Positions 31,509-42,714 of a stretch of DNA of 64,000 bases are shown one piece after another; positions within the stretch are counted from its first letter, which is position 1; each line of letters starts with the position of its first letter. The notes beneath the pieces were generated by a model. That model saw only the letters and a list, made by a program, of their open reading frames with translations, made no database searches and was not told the DNA's origin. The translations under genes were made by a program, and so were the position numbers. The DNA comes from Allomyces macrogynus ATCC 38327 (taxonomy: Eukaryota; Blastocladiomycota; Blastocladiomycetes; Blastocladiales; Blastocladiaceae): the NCBI GenBank assembly GCA_000151295.1, contig GG745367.1, positions 153,236 to 217,235 on the forward strand, written 5' to 3'.

Positions 31509-34500
31509 TTACTTCGACCCGTGCGCCGCACCTCCCACTTCCGCTGCATCCCCCTCCGCCCCCACCCCACCACCATTCCCGCGCACCCCCTGCACATCAA
31601 TCCACACCAACAAGCACGCCTCGGCGCTGACCTTCCCCTTCCAATTCCTCAGGTACACGAACCGGTACCCGGGCCTGAGCGCGGCCACTGGCGCCGTCCA
31701 AGACCCGACCAAATCGTCGTGGTCGTAAACAGCAAGCCGGACCATGGCCAGTGCCGGACTCTGTACTCGCGTGGCAAACATTTCGTTCCAGGACGGGTTC
31801 CATCCGTTCTCGAGCACGCGCGACGTGCGGTACGTAAATGCGGGTTCGTCGAGCGCCGATGTGGGCGAGTGGGGTGGCGCGTCCCAGATTTCGGCGTGCA
31901 CGTGTGGGTCGATCACGTCGCCTTTTTGCTTGCCGCGGGGTTTCGGGAGGTGGTGGCCCGAGAGGATCTACGGAACAGTCGGCGAGTGAGTTGGGAGGGG
32001 AAGAAGATCGCGATGGGTGGCGAGGATGTCGCAACACGTACGTGCACGGTCAGCATCACGGACGGCGGCGGTGCGACCGCCGCGTCGAGCAGGTAGCCGG
32101 GTTTGAGCACGTATCCGGCGCGCGCGTTTTGCTGGAAAAACGCCGTGTTCAAGTCCATGCCGCGGTCTATCCTCGGTCCAGGGGCATCAGTTCTCACTTC
32201 TCTCTCCACCAGTGCAAAACAGAACGCGTACCAAACGTCTGCCAATTGAGCGCGACCATTTGCACGCCGGCCGCCCATAACGCAAACGGGACCACATTCG
32301 ACGACCCGACCCGTCGTCCACCGGGATACACGCGCGCCATGTGTCGCCGCGTCGACGCGACCAGCCCGGCCGGATCCGACTTGATGTGCTTGACGGCTGC
32401 TGACTCGGCGAGCGAACTCATCGTGCAGAAATCGGACGCCGTGCCAAATTTGGCCGTGCGCAGGTAGACGGCAAGCGCCAGCAGGTCTGGGTGGTGGTGG
32501 TGGTCTTGCGACGGTGCCGACGACGACGAGGAAGAGGACAACGACGAAGAGGTGATGGACGAGGCAGGTGCGAGGGTCGCGGCCATCGACGCGAGCGACG
32601 ACGCGAGCGATCCGGGCGTGTCGGGTGGGGACGTGCCGGACATGAATGTCGCCAAGCTGCCGTTACTTGCCGTGCTCGCGCGCTTGCGCCGCGCCAGGGA
32701 TAATGACAGCGGCACGTCGACGGCGCGTGCGAGCCGCGCGGGGATCGATGACGACCCTCCACCACTACCGCCACTACCGCCACTGCCGCCACTGCCGCCG
32801 GGACTACTGCTCGACGAAGTCGATGACGAGGAGGTTGTCGGCGAACCCGAGTCAGCCGCAGCGGCAGCAGCAGCGGCTGCAACCGCGACCGCAGCCGCCA
32901 AGTCGCCCATCCCGCTTCCGGCCCCACCGTGCGCCTGCGGAACCGTCGGCGGCGACGTGATGAGCGGCCCGCTCGCAGCGAACCCGAGCGCGGTCGGGGA
33001 CGCTGGCGCGGCCGGGACCAATGGTGACGACCAGCTGCGCGGGCGCGTTTCCGGGTCTTCGCCGTCTGCGCAGTCGGTCAGGTGCAGCGGTGCCGACCCG
33101 TGCGTTGCCGTGCGCGCGTGCAGGGGCGTCGCGCACGAGCTGTGCCGCGCCGAGTCCTTGGCGCCCGCATCGTGCTCGTGCATGTCGGCACCATCGCAAG
33201 CGGCGACAGTGGCGGTGGCGGGTGCAATCGCGGCCGCCGCGGGCGCGCCGAGCTTCATGCCTTTACCCTTGACCAAGATCCGTCGCTTGAGCGCGTCGGG
33301 CGACGGTAAGTGCGTTTCGTCCCCCGCCAACCGTTCCGTGACCAACATCGGGCCTAGCAAATGCTTCAAGTAATACGCGACCTTGAACTGCTGCGGCGGG
33401 GAGCAGTGCATTTCGAGCGACAAGATCAGCGGGAACTCGGTCGCGACAAACGCGTACCGCGCAATCGCGGCGACCACGTCCCTGACCAAGATCTTGGACG
33501 TGGCGGTATGCCCGTGGTAAATGATCGGGTCGTCCTTGGGTCCGTCCCAGCAGTCGAGCTCGACGCACCGGCACCCGAGCTGCAACACGCGAATGTAGGC
33601 CTCGACGGACGACATGGAACTGAGCTGGTTGCCCTCGAGGTACGTGTTGTGCGAGCTCGAGATAAAGTACTCGTGCAGTGGGCGGTCCATGCGCATCGCC
33701 ACCGGCGGTGACGCCGCGAGCGGCGCGTTGTGCGGCGAGAGCAGGTACAGGTGGAACCCGGCCAGGTCCATGGCGCGCTCGTCGTTCGCCGTCCCCGACG
33801 ACGTCGTCGAAAACTGGTCAAACAGCGCATCCACGTCGTCGGGCGCATCGTGCTGCACGTCGTGCACAAACGCGGCAAACATGGTCCGTGTCATGACGGC
33901 CTTGCCGCCCTCACCACCCGTCGCCGCATCGTAGATCCTGACCACGTCCGCCGACCGTTTCAGTGACCGGCACAGTCGCGCGAATTCCGTCTTGTCCAAT
34001 GACCCGACCCCACTACGGTCGTGCCGGTGCAGGAGCGCCTGCACGTCGCGCCGGTGTAGCGCGACGTTGAGCGATTTCAAAACGGCCGCCACCTGGTCGA
34101 GCGGGACCCGCGCGTAGTCCGGCGCACCGAGCGACGACCACGCGCGGTGAATCCACGTATCGAGCACTAAGAGCGTGTAGTCACGGCCGTCGAGCTGCAA
34201 CGCGTGCGACCGCACCGCGTCCAGGACGTGCACGAGGGCGTCGCGCACGCGCGGGGTCGTACAGAGCACGTCAAGGACGCGCGGCGCGCCGTGCTGCGTG
34301 TAGTGCAGCGAGAGTGGGGCCGCCGTGGACGGGATCGCGTTCTCGTCCTCTTCCGGAACAAACGACGAGGAGGACGACGAGGAGGAGGCCGAGGACATAG
34401 ACGCGCGCACGGCCGCGACGGTCGCGGCGCCGGGTAGCGACAGTTCGGCGCGTACTTCGTGGATCGCGTCAATGTCGACTACATAGACGAGCACGGAAAA

Positions 34501-35200
34501 GGGGGCGACGTCAGAGTGAGACATGGATGTGCCGCCGATCGCTCCCAGCGGCCCACTCCCAACCAAAGTCCCGCGCGCACCGCGCGAGCGCCAGGATCAC
34601 GCGCGCGATCACCAATTCGCACCGCCCGCTGGGAAGAAGAAAAAACGAACTCGTCGTCAACTCGCGCGGTTTCCTTTTCGACCGCCACTGGACCTGCCGC
34701 CTGAGCACATCCACCGTAACAACCCTGGCGTGCACCGCACGGCGCGTCACTTTCAGCACACGCACGCCCGCAGCCAGCGCATCGAGCACGCCTGGCGGGA
34801 CCGGCGGCGGGTGCGCATCGACGTGCGCGCCCGCCAGGTACATGGACGCGCCCGACGAGAGGACGCTGCTGCCGGGCAGCATGTCGCGCGAGAGCGGCGG
34901 CGCGTGCGTGTGCGACGACCTTCCAGTTAACTTGCGCAGGAGCCGGGCGAGCGGGCGGCGCCATGACGATGAGGAACTGGAGGACGAGGAGGACGATGGC
35001 GGCGGGACGACCGATGCGGCACTCGCGCGGGCGGCGGGGTAGCGATGGCCGTGGTCGTCGTCGTGGCGGTGGTGGCCGCGGTCGTCGTCGCTAGAACTGC
35101 CGCCATCGTGTTCGGCACGGTCGAGGGAGGTGCGCGACCGCAGCGCCGGCGCGCTCGACCGGCGGCGCAGGCGGCGGGCGGAAAACGGGGACGACGGCAT
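31509..35200 (-). CDS. Phosphoinositide-specific phospholipase C (delta-like)
   Basis: Hydrolyses PtdIns(4,5)P2 to IP3 and diacylglycerol. Exons (minus) 35200-34651, 34478-32232, 32166-32042, 31967-31509; phases close to 1,126 residues. Order: Ser/Asp-rich N-terminus; PH-like domain split by intron 1 ([10 protein letters not shown]...[11 protein letters not shown]); EF-hand region ([17 protein letters not shown]); X box with catalytic [17 protein letters not shown] and [16 protein letters not shown] (about residues 445-590); a very long low-complexity X-Y linker rich in Ser/Gly/Ala/Pro (about 250 residues); Y box ([25 protein letters not shown]); C2 domain ([34 protein letters not shown]). 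The layout is delta-type. ATG 35200 was chosen because it precedes a clean Ser/Arg-rich leader; one upstream in-frame start exists. Confidence 0.93.
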
Positions 35201-35947
35201 CGTGCTGGAGCGTGGACGGATTGGATGGGCTGCGTGCTGCGGTTGCGCGATGAGTCGGTGGCCAACCGCGCGCAACGGCTCGGTCGATGGAGGAAATGGA
35301 GCCGTTTTGGAGGATCGCGGCCGCACAAGGGCGACCGTCGAGCTGCGGGTCTGATCCGGTCGGCGCGCGCCACCAATTCAGGCCGGGAAGCGCGGCGGGG
35401 CAGTGCTTGCGGGGGAGCGCCGTCGAGCACGTCGAGGAACAGGCGCGACCGGGGACGACGACAGGAGCTATCGAGGAAGCGCCCAGGACGCGCAAGAGGA
35501 GCGGTATGCGGATCGTCGTCGGAGCGCGTCCATGGCCAGTCACGGGCCAGCGGGGCACGCCAAGTCTTGCGTGCAGTTGGGGTTGGGCGCTCCAAGTGCC
35601 GTGGCCGCACACGGCGCTGCTGCTGCTGCTGCTGCTGCTGCTGCGGCGGGGGCGGCGGCGGCGGCGGGCAGCGGCGAGCGTTGTTGCTCGTTCGCCGCGG
35701 TGGCCGGCATCGCGGCGTGGTGCCGTGGGGAAGTCGCGCTTGGCCGCGCGCGAAGCAAAAACGAGCCAAAAATGCACTGCGCGTGAGGCGCGTGACTGAC
35801 ACGCCCCTTTGCGGATCGCGGCCTGGGTGCCGTCCCTTGGCGCACCTTCGCCGCTGTCGACGCCTGTCGTGCAGGAGCCCAATCTGACCCCAACCACGAC
35901 CTGCTGCAGGCTACAACCACCTGCGCGACGCCCCGCGGAGCGTAATC
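35201..35947. promoter_or_regulatory. Divergent promoter region, PLC and Mss4/Dss4, with CTG repeat
   Basis: 747 bp between divergent starts. It contains a (CTG) run of about nine units near 35616-35644. No other element recognised. Confidence 0.4.
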
Positions 35948-36513
35948 ATGACGTTCACGACAGAGCAGGTCGCCGCCGCCCTTGCCGCGCAGCAGGAGCG
36001 CGACCGCGCCGCCCCTCGGCAGCAGGGGCTCGCCAGGCTGCACGACGCGCCCGCGAACCACGTCGCCACTACTGCGAATACCAACGCTTGCGCAATCTAC
36101 TGCCCCAGCGAACACTGCCAGTGCCTGATCCTGCGCGCGAACGTGGCGCCGCTCGAGACCGTCACGGACGCGCCCGACCTCGCGGCGCTGCCCGGCATCA
36201 ACCTTGGTGCCGTCAACGCGACCGACGCGCGGTATTATGCCGTCCCGTCGATGATGCATTTCGAGAACGTCGGGTTCTCCAAGACAGTCGGCAACGGCGT
36301 CAAGTACCTGTGTTGTGCTGGTACGCCTGAACGCGTCTCTCGTCTCCACGATGATCCCGGTCACGTCGCTGCTGTGTCTCACTCGCTGCTGATTCTGATC
36401 CAGACTGCGACCTCGGCCCGCTCGGGTTCATGCGCACGAACCCGGGCCGCACGCCAACCTGCTACCTGAAGGTCGCGCGGCTGCGGTACAAGGTCCCGCC
36501 GCCGTCCGAATAA
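35948..36513 (+). CDS. DSS4: Mss4/Dss4 (RABIF) family Rab chaperone
   Basis: Binds nucleotide-free Rab/Sec4-type GTPases in secretion. Exon 1 is 35948-36320, exon 2 is 36404-36513 (GTACGC...CCAG), joined in phase 1 to 160 residues. Zinc-site cysteines: CAIYCPSEHCQCLILRANVA and KYLCCADCDLGPLGF across the junction. Other family marks: MMHFENVGFSKTV and the final YLKVARLRYKVP strand. Length fits the family. The stop codon lies only 8 bp from the stop of the convergent DUS4 gene, so the two 3' UTRs must overlap. Confidence 0.88.
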
Positions 36514-36521
36514 ACGATCGT

Positions 36522-37731
36522 TCAGTGCGCCAACCCATTGCATTCCTCGTCGTTCCACGCGTCCCAGCTCCGGAAATAATCGGCCATGGCGGCGACCGAC
36601 GTGCACACATTGAACCGCTTGCGCTGCCAGACGCTCAGGTGCGCTTCAAGGCAGTACATCAAATGGTGGTGGATCACGTACGCGTGCGTGCCGCACTTGA
36701 CTGCATAGTCAAAGTAGGCCTTGGCCGCTGCGATCGGGGTCGAGTCGTAGCCGGCAAAGAGCGCCGGATTAGCGAGCAGACCACGGGCGGCCATGATCCC
36801 GTCGGCGCGCGTGGCGAGGGCGAGCGCGTCGGCGTCGGCGCGCGTGAAGACGTTGCCTGAATCGATGCGTCGCACGGCGGTCAGTTGAGCCCGTTCCCCC
36901 AAGTCCGCGCGTCAGCTGGGCGGACTTACCGTTGGCAATCACCGGTACCCTCACATTCTCCTTGACCAGTCGAATCGCGTCCACGTTCACGGCCTCCGTC
37001 GATTTCTGGTGCCGCGTGCGCCCATGCACGGCCAATACCCCGGCACCCATATTCTCAAGCCGTCTCGCCATTTCCACGGTCCGCGTCGCCGCGTCGTCGT
37101 GCACGCGAATCTTGACGGCAATCACCAACTCCGGCACGCGCCGCCGGGCCATGGCCACCATATCGGCCACTTTTTCCGGGTGTTCCATCAGGTAACTACC
37201 AATGCGTTCCTTGAACGCCCATTTCTGCGGGCACCCGCACTAGAAACACACGGCGCATCAACGTCCGTTCCATCGCGGCCCACGTGAACCGAACGAATCG
37301 CGACGCACATTCAAATCCACCGCGTCGACATACGGCGCCGCCATGACCGCCGCCGCCGCAAAGTCCTCGGCGTTACTCGCCGCCAATTGCAATACCACGG
37401 GCGTATCATTGGGCGCCGTCGTGAACTCCGTGTCCCGCGCAAACGGCGAGTTCTTGAACACGTCGGCCAAGATCATGGGCGTGTACGCCACGTCCACACC
37501 GAAGTGGCGCACGACGTGCCGGAACGCTAGTTTCGAGTACCGCACCATCGGCGCGCAGACGGTGATGTAGGGTGGCGGTGGTGCGGGCGCGTCGGACGGG
37601 TAGAGAGGGCGCGATTGCGGGTGTGGAGGGAGGGTGAATAGGGAGAGGAAGCGCTCGCCGCGTGGGGTGTAGGACGGCGGGTCGGCGGCGGCGGGGTCGG
37701 CGGTGGAGGGTGGTGTTGTCGAAATGGCCAT
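36522..37731 (-). CDS. DUS4: tRNA-dihydrouridine(20a/20b) synthase, Dus4-like
   Basis: FMN/NADPH enzyme that reduces uridine to dihydrouridine in the tRNA D-loop; the Dus4 type acts at U20a and U20b. Exons (minus) 37731-37309, 37239-36930, 36856-36522 give 355 residues. FMN-barrel signatures: VCAPMVRYSKLAFRHVVRHF, YTPMILADVF, TPVVLQLAASNAEDF, DLNCGCPQKWAFKERIG with the catalytic Cys, AVKIRVHDD, VLAVHGRTRHQKS, VPVIANGNVFT, GIMAARGLLANPALF. The catalytic Cys lies just after intron 1. The Dus4 call rests on CGCPQKWA and overall length. Confidence 0.92.
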
Positions 37732-38010
37732 AGTCGATGGACGGGTTGGGCGCGTCGTGGAGGCTGCTGGAAGTTGGGCCTCGAAGGTTGGATTTCGGGG
37801 GTTGCTGCAAGTTGCTGCGACGGTGCTGCGTGTGTCGTTGTCGTGGATGGTGCCGTTCTACTCTGAACGAGTTGTCGGGACTGCTCAACAGACGCGTCGT
37901 TGGCGGCGGACGGCAGTGGAGCAATCGTGAGGGGCGGTCACACGCCGTCACGGTCCCCGTTGCCGTGCCCTCCACCCGCATCCGTATCAAAACCTCCATC
38001 ATTTCTTGAA

Positions 38011-39083
38011 CTACACATCGAGCGTCCTCTGCCCCTTGACCTTGACCGCCTTGGCCCCCTTTCCCACCCCACCCGCACCGCGCTTCCCGACCAGCGGCGC
38101 GATATTCACCTTACCGGACCGGAGCGCCGGTTTCGACGGCCCGCTCGGCGGCCCTGCGGGCACTGGCAGTAGGACCCGCGCTGGGGCCGGGGCCGGCGGT
38201 GGTCGCGCACCGATCACAGTCAATCGCGTCGCCGCGCGGAGTGGCAGTGCCTCCTCCTTGTCCTCCTCGTCCTCCTCGTCCACCGGGTCCACGACACGCA
38301 TCATGTACTCGTCCAAGTCCCAGACCGCCGCCGCGGCAGGCGGTGGGGACGACGATGGCGGGACCACCGGCGCCGTGGGACGGCGCCGAGCGCGCGCGAG
38401 ATCGCGGTCGCGCGCGAGGTCCACCTCGCGGTCGTACTCGCGCAGCGCGGCGGTCATTGCCTGAAACGCCTGCTTGACATCGACTGCCGCGCTCTGTCGG
38501 TCGAGGTCGAGTTCATCGTCAGCCGGCACTTGGCGTGCCGTGGGCCTACATCGGAACGGCGGGAACGGTCGGTCAGCCTTGCCGTCTTTTGCCGTGACAG
38601 AAATGAGCGAACGGGAAAACGTACATTTTGGGAACGCGGCGTACCACGCCTCGAGACACCTTCAGAAGATGGGAATGCGTCCGTGTCTCGGAATCCACGA
38701 GCATGTCAGCAGGACCGATGGAAGCCCACGTACGCCTGGTGGAAGACGTGGCCACAGGTCAGCGCCGTGGCACTGTCCGTCAGGGTGCCGGCGCAGAGGC
38801 CGCACGTTGGTGTAAATCGTGGTGGGGAGGGTGTCGGCTCGCTGGATTTGGTACTTAGACCTGTCGCGACGGCTTTGGCGTGCAAAGAAACGATGCTGTC
38901 GTCCCCTGATTCGTGGCCGCTGGAGCTCGACGTGTCGAGAATGAAGACGGTGTTGCTAATGGTGTTGTCGGTCGGACGTGCTTGGTTGAAGTCATCGCTG
39001 TTGGAGCTGAAGGAGGACGGTCGCTGAGGTCGGGTCGACTCCTCGCCCTGACCTTGACTTGGCGCGCGGGCACCTCTCCATCA
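38011..39083 (-). CDS. RING-finger protein (TRAIP-like, tentative)
   Basis: Putative E3 ubiquitin ligase. An exon open from about 39030 to 38735 reads NTVFILDTSSSSGHES, then TPTCGLCAGTLTDSATALTC and GHVFHQ. A GTACGTGGGC intron leads to CLEAW (C3HC4-like order). Two donors are possible next: GTACGC, which keeps the frame of a downstream 170-residue segment (VPADDELDLDRQ, a charged helix FQAMTAALREYDREVDLARD, acidic VDEEDEEDKEE, and a basic C-terminus ending KGQRTLDV), or GTACGT, which gives FPKCPRHAKCRL and then a stop. The second supplies the last Cys pair but loses the tail; a 1-nt assembly error may be involved. The start exon (MERCPRAKSR at 39083) is a guess. RING plus helix plus QxxL-type tail recalls TRAIP, only weakly. 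Confidence 0.55.
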
Positions 39084-39219
39084 CGGTCAAGGACGGTGCG
39101 TGCGCATCCGTCGCCGATGGACTGACCGGCTCTGAAGATGACGGCGCAACGCGCCCGGAAAATGCAAGACGTTCAAAAGGAAGCGCATCCTCTTCTTGGT
39201 TGGCGGAATGGCACAGGGG

Positions 39220-39234
39220 AAAAAAAAAAAAAAA
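39220..39234 (+). repeat. Homopolymer A15
   Basis: A run between the SKP1 stop and the RING gene start. Confidence 0.7.
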
Positions 39235-39314
39235 CATGGCTCACGACCTCCCTCCTCCACCTCCTCGTCCCTCTCCTCCTCCTCCTCGACGACGACCGGC
39301 TCGGCTCCGCCCAC

Positions 39315-39881
39315 TTAGCGGTCCTCGGCCCACTCGTTCTCGCGGCGAATCTGCTCCTCCTCCTCGGCGGTAAAGTCGCACGTGATGTTGAAAGTCTTGC
39401 GAATCTCCTCGGTCGTCTTGCCCTTGATCATGTTGGCGACCGTCTTGCACCCGAGGTCGAGCAACGGCTTGATGTCCATGTAGTTGGCGGCCAAGATGAT
39501 TTCAAAGAGCAGTTCCTGCTCGACATCAATGTAGTCGGCGTCCCACTCGTCAATGTCGTCGGACCGGCGCCGCTCGTCGCCAAGCTCGTCCTCCTCGGCC
39601 GGAGGCATGGGGTCGTTCTTGTGGTGCTCGCAGTACTCGATGACCTGGGTGGGGAGTGAATACCGCGTTGGTCAGTCAGATTTGATTGACTGAGTCCCAG
39701 CGCGCGCGCGGTCGCGAGAGCGTACCTTCTTGAGCACGCGCGCCGTCACGTTCGGGAGCGGGATTTCCGCGTCCTCGGCATCACCAATATCCTCGAGCAT
39801 GTTCTTGATGAGCATCGATCGCACGGCCACGTCCTGCGCGACGGTAATCTTCTCGTTGTCGGAGCTGAGCAGCTTGACCAT
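39315..39881 (-). CDS. SKP1: SKP1, SCF ubiquitin-ligase adaptor
   Basis: Links F-box proteins to cullin-1 in SCF complexes. Exon 1 is 39881-39726, exon 2 is 39644-39315; the phase-0 join gives 161 residues, the normal length. BTB/POZ half: [50 protein letters not shown] short acidic loop ([10 protein letters not shown]) follows, then the F-box-binding half: [59 protein letters not shown]. Near-identical to the family consensus throughout. Confidence 0.97.
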
Positions 39882-40873
39882 GGTGGGTGGGTGAAGGGGT
39901 GCTGCGGGGTGCAGTGGGGTGGCAAAGTCGGCCGGGGGAGAAGGATGGTTTTGCGCACGCGACTAGGGCAGAGATCCGACGCGGCAGGGCGGGCGGGCGC
40001 GTGGAGATGAATCGACCGCTTGGGTCGGCGGCAAGCAGCAGGCGGTGGACTTGGAAAGAGAGCTGGGAGCGGCGAGGCCGGTGGGAATGACGGGTCAGTC
40101 ACGTGGCTAACGAAATCGCGTAATTTGTGTCTCGTTGGTGTTCGCCGCTGACTCACTGCCGCTCTCGCTGGTGGGTTTAATGAAGATCAGAATGGCGGTG
40201 CGTATAACCGAGGCCATGATGGCAGCGCTGACACGCTGCGGGTGGCAATCCAGCAGGAGAGGAGCGGAGCGAGCGGAGCTGGTTGAAGCGAGCAAAGGCG
40301 CGAAGAAGCTGGCGAGAAAATAACACTCACACTGAGTCGATGGGGGTCCAAGAGCACGGGCGGGACAAGGCCGGTGCGCTGGCGCAATAAATAAGGTGAG
40401 AGAGGTATCGAGAATCGTGGTTGATGAAGCGAAATTGGTGCGCGGTACGCTCAGGTATTTATTCGCGACGTTGATGGTGGCGGCGGTTGTCTTGTTGCCT
40501 GCTTGTGAGTCGATATTTTTGCGGTCAACTGGTCAACCACGTCCCAAACGACTAAACCATGTCCCTGGCTGGCCCCACGCGGTTGGGGCCAAATCGATTC
40601 GAACACGATCGAATAACCATCTCGGTGGAAAGAGCACAGTGTCCATGGTCCGTGGTACGCATTCCTGGTCCTGCTGCTATGCACGTCCATCGCTGCCCAA
40701 CACATAGTATGTATATCACGCCCAATCCGCATCGAATACATAATCCACGCATCTGCCGCCGCCCGTGTAGCTATCTAACACGTTGGATCCCAATCGAGTT
40801 CAGACAATCAATCGCAAAGTTATCCAACGCATCTTCCTCCTTCTCCTTCCCAACCACGGCTCTCCCTCTCACC
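39882..40873. other. Intergenic, upstream of SKP1
   Basis: About 1 kb with no recognisable gene; short frames only. The right part is AT-richer and includes the 3' flank of the SAXO-like gene. Confidence 0.45.
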
Positions 40874-42152
40874 CTACATCTGCGCCCCGTCCGGCTCCGC
40901 CGCCGCACCCGCGAGATAGACGTGCCCGTCCTTACCGCGACGCACGTTCCCGTCCGGCGCGATCATCGCCCTGACCGCGACGGCACGGCACACGGGCGGG
41001 TGCTTGGTATCGTGCATTGCGCGCGTCTCCGAGACAAACGACCGGTCGTCAGCGTCAGGCGCATACGTATTCCGCGGTCTGAAATCGGCCCGCCGCCCCG
41101 TCCCGCCCGCGGCAGCGACATAGTCGGCCTTCATCGTCGACATGCCCTCGAAATGCACGCCGTGCGGCGCCACGTACGGCGCGCGCGCCGGACGCCGCGT
41201 CGACCGGTGAGTCGCGTCCTTGGGCGTGTAGATCGCCGCGTACTCGGACGTGCCCTGGAACGCCACCGCTGCGGGGGCCACCGCCGCGGGCTTGCATGAC
41301 GTGCGCGGTGGGGAGAGCGGCGGGCGCTGGTAGTCGGCGTGCGAGGTCGATTCGCCCGCAAATGCAGCCGCAGACGGGACGTACTCGGCGGCGGCGCGCC
41401 GCGGCGGGCGCGCACCGGGCTCGCCATGGTAGGCGCCCTTCATGGTCGTCACGAACGTGCGGTCCTCGGCGCGCGCCGTGTAGGGTTCCTGCGTGCGTGG
41501 TGCCGGAAGGGTCGCGGGGCCCGTCGCGATAAAGTCGGCGCGGTAGCTGCTGGCCGCGTCGAGCTTGGCGTCGGTCGGGACGTAGACTTGCTTCGGGCGG
41601 CGGTACCGGTCGGGGAGGCTCCTGTGGATGGCATGGGCGCGTGTGGGCGAGGAAGGACGGGAGCGGACGGTGCAATCGTGGAGTCTCAAGAGCATACCAA
41701 GCCTGGAAATCGGCCTTGTTGGTCGTGACCCCTTCAAACACGCCCGCTTTCGTATACACCTCGCGTTTCTTGACCGTCGCGGCCGGCGGCACATTCCACC
41801 GCTGGTAATCGCTCGCGTACCCCGTCACCGCATCCAAGGGCGCCGCATTCGGGACATACTCGCGCTTCTGCTGCGACATGCGCGGCGCCAAGGGCTTTGG
41901 CGCAAACTGCTCGCGCGACTCGGTGACTTTGGCGAGCGGCTGGTTCGACGTCGACGTCTGCGCCGGCGGCTTGATCTTGCCCGTGTACTGCGGCGCGTGC
42001 ACCGGGTACCGGTCCTTGTACTCGGTCACGGCGTCGAGCGGGACCCCCGCCGTCGAGAGGACGGCTGGGCCGCACCGGTGCTTGCCGCAGTCGCAGAGCT
42101 TGCACAGGCATAGGCCCGCTGATGCGTGCGCCGGTGGTGGCGACGACGCCAT
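40874..42152 (-). CDS. SAXO-like axonemal microtubule stabiliser
   Basis: Likely binds and stabilises microtubules of the flagellar axoneme or basal body (SAXO/FAM154 family). Exon 1 is 42152-41698, exon 2 is 41621-40874; the phase-2 join gives 400 residues. The N-terminus carries the family's cysteine signature (CLCKLCDCGKHRCGP). The body is a series of Mn-type repeats, each a short [ST]xYxxxY/F core: AVTEYKDRYPVH, KVTESREQFAPK, AVTGYASDYQRW, GVTTNKADFQAW, AASSYRADF, TTMKGAYHG, ESTSHADYQ, GTSEYAAIYTPKD, GMSTMKADYVAA. Presence of this gene argues for a flagellated life stage. Confidence 0.88.
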
Positions 42153-42714
42153 GGTGAGGTGGGCGGGGGCGTGTATGCGCGGAGAGTCGGGTGCAAGGCG
42201 CGAGGCGCAAGCGAGCAATGGAGCGAGCGAGCCGGCGAGGGCGGTGGGTGGTGGAGAGGAGTGGGAGACGGGCGGGTATAGTTGCCGGAGCGGGGAGCAG
42301 GGAGAGTCGGTCCAGCGGCATTCGTCTCAGTAGTTGGTCGAGGACGAAAATGAGGCAGCCGAGGGCGGCGGGCGGGCGTCGGTAATATGCAACTGCTGCG
42401 AGGTGAGCAGGCTGCTGCGGTAAGTCTGGGCCGGTTTGGCCAAGCAAGATGCAGATGAGCAAGCTGTTGTCGAGGGTGATTTGCGGCGGCTGGCGACAGC
42501 AGCGGTGATCAAGGCCATGATATCGCGAAAGGCAGTGTCATGTGACCGTGGTCGGGGTTCTGCTCGCGTCAAAGCGAGGCTAAACCGCGTTCGCTCCCCT
42601 TGATCGCCAGCACGACGTCGGGCCGGCAACCGACCGTCAATCCATTTCCAACCGTCACTTCCCGCGCCTGGGGCCGAGCGACCCGCTGCAACTGCACGCC
42701 ACCCGTGCCCGGCC
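42153..42714. promoter_or_regulatory. Divergent promoter region, SAXO-like and GRAM/VASt genes
   Basis: 562 bp between divergent starts. No motif recognised. Confidence 0.4.
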
